The position numbers were made by a program, and so were the translations under genes. A stretch of DNA of 64,000 bases from Rhodospirillaceae bacterium (GTDB taxonomy: Bacteria > Pseudomonadota > Alphaproteobacteria > TMED109). This document shows positions 47,831-55,817 of the stretch, piece after piece; position 1 is the stretch's first letter; each line of letters opens with the position of its first letter. The stretch is from the NCBI GenBank assembly GCA_902557845.1, contig CACEBX010000002.1, positions 62,001 to 126,000 of the forward strand. Reading direction: 5' to 3'. Below the pieces are notes generated by a model. The model ran no database searches, was not told the DNA's origin, and saw only the letters and a list, made by a program, of their open reading frames with translations.

Positions 47831-47999
47831 AAGCACATACCAATTCTTCTAAATCATTATTAAACCACCATATATTTTTAAATTCTTTAGCATCTTTTTT
47901 ATCTATTCTTTTCATAATACAGTCTATACCTTTACCATCAGCCTCACCTGAAAAGGAATGAGTAGAAAAAAGGAATAGCAAGATTAGTAAGTATTTCAT
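47811..47999 (-). CDS. Small secreted protein of unknown function
   Basis: A 62-residue protein with a signal peptide (residues 1 to about 18, ending near FSGEA) and a short mature part with two cysteines, an IWWFNNDLEELVCAY segment and the end AGRGP. It overlaps the upstream cupredoxin-like gene by 4 bases (ATGA), so the two are cotranscribed. Its stop lies 10 bases from the tRNA-Phe 3' end. A fragment encoding an equivalent C-terminus (AGKGS) occurs in the second copy of the repeat near 50.03 kb. It may be a shortened member of a larger family. Confidence 0.55.
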   Translation of the reverse strand: MKYLLILLFLFSTHSFSGEADGKGIDCIMKRIDKKDAKEFKNIWWFNNDLEELVCAYAGRGP

Positions 48000-48448
48000 T
48001 TAATTATAATCTTACCTTTCATTCCCATTTCAGAGTGAATTAATTGGGTTTCCTTATCTTTAACATTACATTTTAAATCTAAAAAAATCCCTGTCTTTAT
48101 TGGGATAAACCACCATTCTAAAGCTTCATCAGGCCAAACCTCAACTTCATTAATAATACCTTTTATTTCAGCAACTTTATTAGTGTTTTTAGTTAATTGT
48201 ATTTTTCTTGTAAATATAGATTTAGCAAATAAGTCAGAACCAAAATAATGTTTTGAATCACTTACATTTTTTATTATTAATTTATAAAGTTTACCAGTAT
48301 AAAAAATCAATTCATTAGGTTCATAAAAATGATTTAACCCAATTTTTCCTTTTAAAAATACGGTTTTTTCTATTGGTGCCTGTCTAGTTAAATCTATACT
48401 AGAGCCTAGATTAGTAAAAAATATTATTAATATAACTAGGTATTTCAT
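47996..48448 (-). CDS. Cupredoxin-like secreted protein
   Basis: A 150-residue protein with a signal peptide (about 1-17). Residues about 50-150 show the pattern of a type 1 copper fold: YKLIIKNVSDSKHYFGSD with His67, then Cys127, His138 and Met143 near the end. The last part HSEMGM-x-GKI resembles the usual GHAESGM-x-GEI end of plastocyanin-like proteins, but the Cys-His spacing is about six residues longer than usual. Copper binding is therefore inferred. It is cotranscribed with the 62-residue secreted protein. Confidence 0.6.
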   Translation of the reverse strand: MKYLVILIIFFTNLGSSIDLTRQAPIEKTVFLKGKIGLNHFYEPNELIFYTGKLYKLIIKNVSDSKHYFGSDLFAKSIFTRKIQLTKNTNKVAEIKGIINEVEVWPDEALEWWFIPIKTGIFLDLKCNVKDKETQLIHSEMGMKGKIIIK

Positions 48449-48563
48449 AAAACAATCATAGCTTAATTAATTAATCCTATCAATTTTCTGTTCATAGAAG
48501 CTGACTGCCATTTTTAAGTTGGCAGATGTGTAAAAACCTAGAGCATTCTTAATATATATATAT

Positions 48564-49049
48564 TTATTTTAAAATACTTTTAATTTGCTCAAAAGCTTTT
48601 TCAGGAATGTCACATTTAGCTAGCGTTAGAAAATTATCATTATAGTATCTAATACTATATAAACATTCTGAATTGATAATTGCATTTATACTTTTGCTAG
48701 CATAAGTAAAATACCATTTTCCTACACCTTGTTTTAATTCATTGTTAGCTCTTTTAGCTGTGTTATAAGCTTTAATATTTTCATTATATATCAGTTCATT
48801 ACTTGCTTCTAATTTTTCTACTATATTATTAATAGTTATTACATTAACTATGCTATTGGTTTCTCCAAAGTTACCTGCGTTATCTTTAAAGGTTCCTTCA
48901 AGTTTAAATACTTTTAGATTATCAGTTTCAGAATAAATATGCTCTTTAACCAAAATTCTTTTTCCTTGTTGTTCTAGAATATAATCCTTAGCACTTACAT
49001 TTCCACAGGATACAAATAGTACTGCCATTATTAGTATTAGTTTTTTCAT
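48564..49049 (-). CDS. Secreted protein, divergent member of the 49062/51449 family
   Basis: A 161-residue protein with a signal peptide ending near VSA-KD (residue 20); a cysteine at 15 in LFVSCGN might instead form a lipobox. The C-terminal region (QGVGKW, then SECLYSIRY and LAKCDI) matches the two paralogues, and Cys129 and Cys146 keep the 17-residue spacing of their second Cys pair. The first pair (Cys64 and Cys81/82 in the paralogues) is missing. It is 12 bases downstream of the 146-residue paralogue on the same strand. Function unknown. Confidence 0.65.
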   Translation of the reverse strand: MKKLILIMAVLFVSCGNVSAKDYILEQQGKRILVKEHIYSETDNLKVFKLEGTFKDNAGNFGETNSIVNVITINNIVEKLEASNELIYNENIKAYNTAKRANNELKQGVGKWYFTYASKSINAIINSECLYSIRYYNDNFLTLAKCDIPEKAFEQIKSILK

Positions 49050-49061
49050 GAAGTTTTCCTT

Positions 49062-49502
49062 TTAATTTTCTATTTTACACTTAGCCTTAAGCCAACCATA
49101 ATGTTTTTTATAGTTAACTCCATATGGACATACCATACCTATTAATTTTTTATATTTTCCTGTCCCATTTAAAATTTTCATTTGCCCTATCCCTGCACCT
49201 TTATCTGATTTTCTGGTTCTAGAATTCCAAAATATTTCATCATCCTGATTTATATTTTCACAAATAACTTCTAATTCTACTTTTTTATTAATTTGTTTTA
49301 CATAACCTAAACACTTTTCATTTCCATAGTCACCACTACTATCATCCCACATTCCTTCAGATGTATAACTAGAGAATTTAAAATTATCAGAAACCTCAAT
49401 AGCATTCTGTTTACTAATTCCATAGCCATTAAAAATATATTCTTTAGCGTTAACATTACCTACTAAAAATAAACTCATTAATATAATTAAAATATATTTC
49501 AT
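49062..49502 (-). CDS. Secreted four-cysteine protein, paralogue of 51449-51922
   Basis: A 146-residue protein with a signal peptide cut near VNA-KE (residue 19). Mature cysteines are at 64, 81, 125 and 142. The segments YTSEGMWDDSSGDYGNEKC and GAGIGQMKILNGTGKYKKL are shared in pattern with the protein at 51449. The GTG-x-Y motif recalls beta-barrel proteins of the allene-oxide-cyclase/lipocalin-like type, but that link is only suggestive. It is probably cotranscribed with the divergent paralogue at 48564. Function unknown. Confidence 0.68.
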   Translation of the reverse strand: MKYILIILMSLFLVGNVNAKEYIFNGYGISKQNAIEVSDNFKFSSYTSEGMWDDSSGDYGNEKCLGYVKQINKKVELEVICENINQDDEIFWNSRTRKSDKGAGIGQMKILNGTGKYKKLIGMVCPYGVNYKKHYGWLKAKCKIEN

Positions 49503-49537
49503 ATCATCTTTCCTTTCTTATTTTACGTATCTATAAT

Positions 49538-49807
49538 ATGCATTATGTTATTAAGTATAAACTATTCTTTCATACCTTTAACAAAGAAATTGAAGATACT
49601 ATCAAAGTAGATAGTGGCTTGTCCTACTTTAATGGAGAAAGAAACTGTAGTGTTTATAATGAAGCAGATGCAGTAGATTATATTAAGGCTACACATAAAC
49701 AAGGAGACATAGAAAAGCTGTTTAGAGTACCACAGGAAATATACGATAGTGAGCATGGGGAAGTAGGTGCTACTTCTCTAAAGATATTAAGATGTTGGAT
49801 AAGTTAA
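49538..49807 (+). CDS. Small hypothetical protein
   Basis: An 89-residue cytoplasmic-looking protein with no signal peptide. It has mixed charge, two cysteines, and aromatic residues typical of a folded domain. I do not recognise it. It is divergent from the secreted-protein pair with a 35-base gap and is the only plus-strand gene before the repeat at 50.0 kb. The overlapping minus-strand frame is less protein-like, so I favour this strand. Confidence 0.45.
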   Translation: MHYVIKYKLFFHTFNKEIEDTIKVDSGLSYFNGERNCSVYNEADAVDYIKATHKQGDIEKLFRVPQEIYDSEHGEVGATSLKILRCWIS

Positions 49808-49977
49808 AATATGTCTGAACTAATATTATTTAATTGATTATGTAATGATGAATTTTCTATTAATGGATACTTTAAATGATGCTACAGCAAGTTTAAATAA
49901 TCATTCATGGTTTATTAGATAATATACACAAAATGAATTAGCCTAAAATTTAAAAAAAAGAAAAAGAATAACTTAGA

Positions 49978-50044
49978 TTTGTATTATTTTAGCTATCCTT
50001 CCCACCCTTGAGCACCTCAGAACTCTAAGAGCCTTTACCAGCAT
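49978..50044 (+). repeat. Direct repeat copy 2: tRNA-Phe 3' remnant with flank
   Basis: Bases 50000-50044 repeat the tRNA-Phe 3' end and adjoining gene end of copy 1 with five mismatches and one inserted base. Bases 49978-49992 (TTTGTATTATTTTAG) recur exactly at 51205-51219. The tRNA part is too short and degenerate to fold. The rest of 49808-50147 holds no gene I can support. Confidence 0.7.
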
Positions 50045-50147
50045 GTTAAAATTTCAAATATTATTCGTATATTTACAACATTCACAACTTATTTATTATT
50101 TTTTACAAATATTTACAAACGTATCAAAATGTGCTATTGTTATTATA

Positions 50148-50516
50148 ATGATCAAATCCAACATAAGCAGAAAAGTTTCAGGGCAAAATATTAAAATTGG
50201 AAAACATTATTCTCTTTATTGTACAAAAAAGTTTTCTGAGATAGTAAGTAAATACGCAGTAAAGGCTGTCAGTTACAATTCAAATATAATAAAAAGGAAA
50301 TATTATTTCAAAGTAAAACTAAAAATAGTGTTATCTAAAAATACTGATTATGAAGCTACAGGAAAAGCAAAGCTTCCTTATGATGCTTTAAATCTTGCAA
50401 TAATCAATCTAAGTAAAATATTAAGAAGACACTATAGAAAAATAAAGAATGAAAATAAGAAAAATAAGCAAATAAGATTACTTAAAGACAGTTTTCTTTT
50501 ATATAATTTAAGATAA
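50148..50516 (+). CDS. hpf: Short ribosome hibernation promoting factor (HPF/RaiA family)
   Basis: A 122-residue protein with the HPF/RaiA layout. KVSGQNIKIGKHYSLYCTKK opens the first helix. A beta-strand pair (YYFKVKLKIVL) and GKAKLPYDALNLAIINLSKIL, followed by a basic LRRHYRKIK tail, fit the ribosome-binding face. It should stabilise inactive ribosomes in starved cells. I chose the ATG at 50148: a longer in-frame reading from 50043 would start inside the repeat remnant, and its residues do not match the family. It lacks the C-terminal dimerisation domain of long HPF. Its stop overlaps the CBS gene (TAATG). Confidence 0.78.
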   Translation: MIKSNISRKVSGQNIKIGKHYSLYCTKKFSEIVSKYAVKAVSYNSNIIKRKYYFKVKLKIVLSKNTDYEATGKAKLPYDALNLAIINLSKILRRHYRKIKNENKKNKQIRLLKDSFLLYNLR

Positions 50517-50947
50517 TGCCAGAAACATTAGTACAAAAGTTAATGAAAAGAACTTGTATTACCATAGATGAAAATAGTTTTATTATAAATTTAGTTGAGA
50601 TCCTTAATAAAAATAAAGTAGGCTGTGTTGTAGTAACATCAATGAATTCTAATTACCCTGTAGGTATAGTTTCTGAGAGAGACTTAGTAAGAAATTATGA
50701 AAAAATATTAAACGATAATACTACTAAAGTTAAAGAAGTTATGACAAAAAATATAATATTCTGTAATAAAAATACGTCATCAAAAGAACTAATGGAAATA
50801 ATGAGTGAAAATAAAATAAGGCATATTCCAATTATAGAGCAGCATAAATTATTAGGAATTGTTTCAATTGGTGATGTAGTTAATAGAATTATAGAAAATT
50901 ATGCGTATGAAACTAAGTATTTAAGAGAGTATATTAACCCTCTTTAG
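50516..50947 (+). CDS. CBS-domain pair protein
   Basis: A 143-residue protein made of two CBS motifs: VGIVSERDLVRNY near residue 48 and LGIVSIGDVVNRII near 118. Such stand-alone pairs bind adenine nucleotides and act as energy sensors. It is translationally coupled to hpf, which fits a joint role in starvation response, although the partner is unknown. Its 3' end overlaps the broken membrane-protein gene on the other strand by 14 bases. Confidence 0.88.
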   Translation: MPETLVQKLMKRTCITIDENSFIINLVEILNKNKVGCVVVTSMNSNYPVGIVSERDLVRNYEKILNDNTTKVKEVMTKNIIFCNKNTSSKELMEIMSENKIRHIPIIEQHKLLGIVSIGDVVNRIIENYAYETKYLREYINPL

Positions 50948-51188
50948 TTGCAACTTTCTTCCAAGGAAGGAATATCAATTCTTTAAATAATATCCATCTG
51001 GTTAAAACAACTAAAGCATAAAATATTATAAATAATAGTATTAGCTGAACATATATTTCATCATCTATATTTATAGTTATTAACTGTTCTAATAATGCTA
51101 AACTACCAACGAGTAAGATTAGTAAGGTTGCTGAAGGAATAAACGCAACCCAAAGCTATACACCAAATAATCTTTTTAATATTTTCAT
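50934..51188 (-). pseudogene. Small two-helix membrane protein gene interrupted by one TAG codon
   Basis: Read from the ATG at 51188, this frame runs 85 codons to a TAA at 50934 with a single in-frame TAG at codon 11 (51156-51158). The downstream translation is clearly protein-like, with two hydrophobic segments (from LWVAFIPSATLLILL and from VQLILLFIIFYALVVL), a TRWILFKE turn and a polar end. No alternative start follows the TAG. It is most simply a recent pseudogene; a sequencing error is the alternative. Its 5' flank holds the third repeat copy. Confidence 0.6.
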
Positions 51189-51204
51189 AAAATAATAATT
51201 TAGC

Positions 51205-51249
51205 TTTGTATTATTTTAGATGATCCCTTTCCAGCCCTTAGCATCACCA
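51205..51249 (+). repeat. Weak third copy of the tRNA-Phe-flank repeat
   Basis: Bases 51205-51219 are identical to 49978-49992. The following bases (ATCCC, CCAGCCCTTAGCATCACC) resemble the tRNA-derived part of copy 2 (ATCC, CCCACCCTTGAGCACCTC) with several changes. The match is too short to be certain. I see no gene in the rest of 51250-51448, which is probably the promoter region of the next gene. Confidence 0.45.
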
Positions 51250-51448
51250 TTATTTTAAAAACAATATCAGTCTTCAAATCAAAGTCACAGAATAATTTTA
51301 AAAATTTAGGGACCCTCTTTTTCTAGATTACTTATATTAGTAGATAATTGATAGGATTAATAAATTAAGTTATAGTTTTATTTGCTAAATATTATAATAA
51401 ATATTAATAAGTTAATACTAGCAAAAAAGTAAGCGACTTTTTATAATT

Positions 51449-51922
51449 ATGAAATATATAACTTTTCTTATATTAATTTTTTTTAATCAATATTCTTTTT
51501 CTGCAGAATGGATAAGTGAATCAACAGCAAAATTACTTATGTTAAAAAAAATAGAACTACCAGGTGGATTTACATATTCATCTTTTGAAGCAAATGGAGC
51601 AAGCAAAAATAATATAGGAAAGTATGGAACAGCAAATTGCGTAGGTCATAGAATAGATAGAAACAATAAATTAGAGGAACAAAAAATATATTGTAATACT
51701 TATCTTTCAGATGGTAATGAGTATTCTTTTATGCAAATTAGAAAAGGCACTGATACTGATGCTGGTGTTGGAAAGTCTATAATTTTAAATGGAACTGGTC
51801 CGTATAAAAAATTAGCTAATAAAGAATGTATATATGCAGTGAAATATCTAAAAGATCATGCATTTGTAACAACCAAATGTTCCGTCCAAAAAAACACTTT
51901 AGATTTATTGAAAAACCGATGA
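51449..51922 (+). CDS. Secreted four-cysteine protein, paralogue of 49062-49502
   Basis: A 157-residue protein with a signal peptide cut near SFSA-EW (residue 19). Cysteines at 64, 82, 127 and 144 match those of the 49062 protein (64, 81, 125, 142) almost exactly in spacing. Shared segments are NIGKYGTANC, DAGVGKSIILNGTGPYKKL, ECIYAVKY and TTKCSV. It lies on the opposite strand from its paralogues, 2 kb away, beyond the last repeat copy. Unknown function; periplasmic or extracellular. Confidence 0.7.
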   Translation: MKYITFLILIFFNQYSFSAEWISESTAKLLMLKKIELPGGFTYSSFEANGASKNNIGKYGTANCVGHRIDRNNKLEEQKIYCNTYLSDGNEYSFMQIRKGTDTDAGVGKSIILNGTGPYKKLANKECIYAVKYLKDHAFVTTKCSVQKNTLDLLKNR

Positions 51923-52095
51923 ATTTAACAAATATTATGATTAGCAATGAATATTATTTTCGCATTCTTATGTATAAAGCTACGTTATGGCTATGGGCTA
52001 CCTAAAGGTATTTTATTTTTTAGTATTAATATACTATTAATGGTAAAAAATTTGATAAATTTATTCTTTACTTTAACCAATGAAAGAAAAATAAA

Positions 52096-52425
52096 ATGAA
52101 ATGTCTATTACTAGTATTGTTAGTAATGTTTGTTTTTTGTGGAGATACTTCAGCAAATATGAAAATTAAAGATGTCTGCAAATGGCATCATGAAAGCATA
52201 ATTGGATGGCATGAAAATAATATACTATTTAAGAGAAGACATTTAGAAGTTTCAGATAAAAGCAAATATCCAAATAGTAATAATAAAACTATAGAAAAAA
52301 AGCTGCTTAAGCAAAAAAAGCTGCTTAATGCAATAGAAAAAGCACAAATGCAACTACAAGCTCTTTCTAAAGTATATCACTATTTAGATTGCACTAGATT
52401 TGAAAGCAATTTTGAAAAAAACTAA
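52096..52425 (+). CDS. Small secreted protein of unknown function
   Basis: A 109-residue protein. The signal peptide (1 to about 20, VFCGDTSA) closely resembles that of the 48564 protein (VSCGNVSA). The mature part is basic, with CKWHHESIIGWHENN near the start and a helix-forming Lys/Gln/Leu-rich stretch (about 70-95) that could coil. It does not show the four-cysteine pattern of its neighbours. No function can be assigned. Confidence 0.55.
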   Translation: MKCLLLVLLVMFVFCGDTSANMKIKDVCKWHHESIIGWHENNILFKRRHLEVSDKSKYPNSNNKTIEKKLLKQKKLLNAIEKAQMQLQALSKVYHYLDCTRFESNFEKN

Positions 52426-52493
52426 GTTTCAAAGTAACATAGTAAATGAATTTTAATTTTTGTAACTATTTATATATTTATAATTTGAAATTT

Positions 52494-52676
52494 TTATTCC
52501 AACCATCTAGCATCTGGTGAAATAGAATCTGATTTTATTTTTTTTTCTGTATTTAACCTTACTACTATTGTGCTTTTATGCTGGTTTTTTTTTGTGTAGT
52601 TTTTATTTCCTAAAATAAAAGCCATAATAATGAATATAAAAAAAATTGTTATACCCATTAACGGATGATAAGTCAT
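52494..52676 (-). CDS. Small single-helix membrane protein, paralogue of 39074-39280
   Basis: A 60-residue protein: MTYHP, one hydrophobic helix (about residues 6-23), a basic linker and a C-terminal SPDARWLE. These end motifs match the 68-residue protein at 39074. It is the last gene of the peroxiredoxin operon; its start overlaps the ahpD stop (ATGA, 52673-52676), so it is translated with it. This suggests a membrane role linked to peroxide defence, which is inference. Confidence 0.7.
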   Translation of the reverse strand: MTYHPLMGITIFFIFIIMAFILGNKNYTKKNQHKSTIVVRLNTEKKIKSDSISPDARWLE

Positions 52677-53194
52677 TTTATAACTCTCATAATGTTTGCT
52701 ATAGCGTTAATTATTGATGCTATTCTAGCTACTGTCTGAATATTTTGAGTAGAAATATTATTTTCTGTTAAAACCTCTTCATGAGCATTTATACATTTAC
52801 CGCAACCTAGTATTATTGCTACAGCCAAACATAACATTTCAAAATCAGGCTTAGACATCTTATGTTTACTCATGTATTGCATTCTTAAATTTGCTGGCAT
52901 AGAAGAATAATTATTACCTGTTGCTAAATGAGTAAACCTGTAATAGATGGCATTCATGGACATTATTGAGTAAGCCCCGTAAATATCATCAATAAATAGC
53001 GAATCAATTTTATCTTTAGTTTCGTTTAAAGCTGCATTAATTAAATCTTCCATTTGAGTTGCTAAACTAGAAACTAGAATTATTCCATATAATTGCTGTT
53101 GATTTAAAATATTCTCATTGATTATTTTAGAATAGTTTAACTTAAGATCTTTAGCATATTCTGGAAACGCATTTAGGGACTCTTGAATATTCAT
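52673..53194 (-). CDS. ahpD: Alkylhydroperoxidase AhpD-like protein
   Basis: A 173-residue all-helical AhpD-family protein. The redox motif is Cys131-x-x-Cys134 followed by His138 (CGKCINAHEE), and Glu residues and a histidine upstream would complete the proton relay. In AhpC/AhpD systems it regenerates the peroxiredoxin by relaying electrons from lipoyl proteins. The peroxiredoxin is encoded 15 bases upstream in the same operon. Confidence 0.87.
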   Translation of the reverse strand: MNIQESLNAFPEYAKDLKLNYSKIINENILNQQQLYGIILVSSLATQMEDLINAALNETKDKIDSLFIDDIYGAYSIMSMNAIYYRFTHLATGNNYSSMPANLRMQYMSKHKMSKPDFEMLCLAVAIILGCGKCINAHEEVLTENNISTQNIQTVARIASIINAIANIMRVIK

Positions 53195-53209
53195 AGTATA
53201 TAATATTGT

Positions 53210-53755
53210 TTATATTGTATCACCACCAACTGGCCTATTACAGGGGCATAACTCATCTGTTTGCAAAGCATCTAGCACCCTTAAAGTTTCCTTGGGGTTT
53301 CTTCCTACATTTAGATTATTAACAGTGATGTGCTGAATTACATTGTGGGGATCTATAATAAATGTTGCTCTTAAAGCAACCCCCTCTTCAGACCTAATTC
53401 CTAATGCATCAACAAGCGTTCCTTCAGTATCTGCAAAAGACCATTGGTTAAGCTTATTTAAGTCTTTATGTTCTCTTCTCCACGCTAGCTTACAATGTTC
53501 ATTGTCTGTACTTCCTCCTAAAACGATACAATCTCTTTCTAGAAATTCTTGGTTTAAGTTAGCGTATTCTACTATTTCTGTAGGACATACAAATGTAAAG
53601 TCTTTAGGATAAAAATATAAAACCTTCCATTTTTCAGGAAAAGATTTTTCATTTATATCTTCAAATGCACTTTCTCCTTTTTCCTCGTGGTTTTCAAAGT
53701 TTGGTTTGACTCCTACAACACTAAAATTATCTAACTTTTCACCTACACCCTTCAT
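53210..53755 (-). CDS. ahpC: 2-Cys peroxiredoxin (AhpC family)
   Basis: A 181-residue peroxiredoxin. The peroxidatic Cys57 is in DFTFVCPTE, and the resolving cysteine is Cys170 in LCPCNRPVGGDTI; the arginine of LRATFIID completes the active site. It reduces hydrogen peroxide and organic peroxides. It lies 9 bases downstream of the unknown 53765-54229 gene and upstream of ahpD. The Fur-like box at 54263 may control the whole operon. Confidence 0.95.
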   Translation of the reverse strand: MKGVGEKLDNFSVVGVKPNFENHEEKGESAFEDINEKSFPEKWKVLYFYPKDFTFVCPTEIVEYANLNQEFLERDCIVLGGSTDNEHCKLAWRREHKDLNKLNQWSFADTEGTLVDALGIRSEEGVALRATFIIDPHNVIQHITVNNLNVGRNPKETLRVLDALQTDELCPCNRPVGGDTI

Positions 53756-53764
53756 AATTTCTCC

Positions 53765-54229
53765 CTAATGTAATGTTTTGTAAATATAATGAGACACTTC
53801 TCTTTCATTATTAGCTTCTTTATAATAATTAAGATTTGTATCAAGATTTGCTTTTTTAAAAGCTAGAGCTAGGTTAAAGGCGCTTTCAGTAAACAACTCT
53901 ACAGAGTTATCTAATCTCCATAATTTTATGTAATAATTATTATTAAAATTACTTTTTTTATGCTCTTCAATGCAATCAACTAGACTTATTTCTGACTCTG
54001 TCAAATTTTGTATGCAAATAGGTTGTAAATGGAGTTTGCTTTCTATTTTTAAAATATATAAATATTTTTTTAATAATTCTGGCCCGTTATTTATTCCTAC
54101 CTTACTGAAAGCTATATCAACTAGGTCATATTTGCTTGGTTTCGTTCTACAAGATCCATGAAAAAAAACTCTGGAAGTCCATAAAAGTAGCTGTGCACCA
54201 AAAGGTAAATCATGATATTTTAAGCTCAT
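53765..54229 (-). CDS. Conserved-looking hypothetical protein, first gene of peroxiredoxin operon
   Basis: A 154-residue protein (from the ATG at 54229; a TTG at 54247 gives six more residues and is less likely). It starts MSLKYHDLPFGAQLLLWTSRVFFHGSC, is helical and soluble, and has three cysteines. I do not recognise the family. Its place at the head of the peroxiredoxin-AhpD operon, just below a Fur-like site, suggests an iron- or peroxide-related function. Confidence 0.6.
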   Translation of the reverse strand: MSLKYHDLPFGAQLLLWTSRVFFHGSCRTKPSKYDLVDIAFSKVGINNGPELLKKYLYILKIESKLHLQPICIQNLTESEISLVDCIEEHKKSNFNNNYYIKLWRLDNSVELFTESAFNLALAFKKANLDTNLNYYKEANNEREVSHYIYKTLH

Positions 54230-54262
54230 GTTAATAATATAGCACAACTAATTAACATTGCA

Positions 54263-54290
54263 AATGATTATCATTACTATTGAGAATAAT
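54263..54290. promoter_or_regulatory. Fur/Irr-like operator candidate
   Basis: AATGATTATCATT (54263-54275) is a near-perfect inverted repeat of the kind bound by Fur-family regulators, and TGAGAATAATT (54281-54291) looks like a second half-site one turn away. It lies about 35 bases upstream of the first gene of the peroxiredoxin operon. The choice among Fur, Irr or PerR-type control cannot be made from sequence. Confidence 0.45.
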
Positions 54291-54370
54291 TCCTATTACT
54301 ACAATTATAATTTATTTAAGACTACTTAAAAATCATCACTTTATTTAGAATCCAGCATGAACTTTTACTA

Positions 54371-55817
54371 CTAGATTCTAGTATTAAATTTATTTTTCCA
54401 AAATAAAATAGGTAAAAAAGTTGCTGCAATGAAAGAAATAAATAGCAGTGATTGTGAAACATAAGTAGGAAAATATTCAATTGGTATAAGCACTCCTACT
54501 AAAATTGATTTCGTAAAATCTGGTGCAGGAAAAAAAAGAATCCCTGACAACAAACCTGCTAATATTGCAATAAAGATACGCCTCTCTTCAAGTTTATCTT
54601 TATAAAAGCCATAAAAAACAGTTAATACAGCAGCACAACAAAAAAGATCAGCTAAAAGAAATAAATATAAAACACTTAAACCTTTAGATGCAACTACAAA
54701 TACTATTAAAGATATAAAAATCAAAACTATTTTTGATAAAAATAAACTGTCTGCTTTAAAAGCTATAACATGTTTGACATCTACCACTATTAGACTTGAA
54801 ATTGCATTAATCAAAGTATCTATGCTACTAACGGTAAGAGAAACCGCCAAAAATACTGTTACTAAAGATATAACTACTTTTTGCTCAATTAATAATAAAG
54901 AAAAAAAAGCTAAATCTGGTACTACATCTACATTATATGATATTGCTACTAGCCCTGAGAAGCCCATCATAAAAACTATAGGAATTATTATAAAAAAAGA
55001 AATGACAAGACTCTTTTCCAAAACTTTTTCATTTTTAGCTGCATAAACTCTTTGCCAATTACCTTGATGAAATAAATTTGTAGCTGTAACTGCAATAAAA
55101 AAAGTTATACCAGCAGTAAAGTTAGTATAATAAGTAAAACTTATTAAATTAGGGTTTTTATCGTTAATAAAGTTAAAATTAAAAATTGAAGAGTTAAAAT
55201 AAACTAAGAATGAAAAACTAATCAGTAATAATGTTATTAACATTAAAAATTGTATACTATCAGTTAATATTGAAACTCTTAATCCTCCGTACAAAGTATA
55301 TGTAAGAGAACTAGAAATTATAATAATAGAGGTTATCCATAAAGGTGTACCAGATAAATAGTTTACAAGCATTGCAACAGCTGTTACTTCAGCTATTAAA
55401 AAAATTATCATGTAAAATATAGACAAAATTAATATAAGTTTAAATAATCTTTTTCCATACTTTAGTCTGACTACCTCAATTAAGGTTTTTCCTTCAGGGT
55501 ACTGATACCTTAACTTTTTTCCTAATTTTATAAGTATAAATAGTGGAAAAGCTGTTCCTATTGCATAACCTATAACTGCACCAATCCCCCCCCCAGGTAG
55601 CTGCTGAGGCGGGTCCAAAAAGTATCCAGGTTCCTAAAGCTGATGCCACTAAACTGAATGTTAATGGATAAAGGTTCATCGACCTATTTGCTACTAAATA
55701 ATTTGTTAGTCCTTTAAATTTTCTTGAGTAAAAAATTCCTAATATAACAAATAGAAAACTTACAAAAAAAAGAACACCTATAGAAGAAGCCTGATTCAAA
55801 ATATTAGTTGGATTCAT
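54371..55817 (-). pseudogene. thiV: ThiV-like sodium:solute symporter, frameshifted in a G9 run
   Basis: A solute:sodium symporter family transporter of about 480 residues read in two frames. The N-terminal part (from the ATG at 55817) ends with GPASAATWGG, and the frame that continues (IGAVIGYAIGTAFPLF onward, through about 12 further helices) is shifted at a run of nine G on the coding strand (55586-55594). Eight G would restore one uninterrupted reading frame. The TPP riboswitch immediately upstream marks it as a thiamine-precursor transporter, as in SAR11 ThiV, thought to import the pyrimidine HMP. It may be a sequencing or assembly error, a true pseudogene or a slippage-controlled gene. 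Confidence 0.75.

Noticed and set aside
50043-50147. 35-residue N-terminal extension of HPF
   Set aside because: It begins in the repeat remnant, is hydrophobic and does not match HPF, whereas the ATG at 50148 gives the family's usual start.
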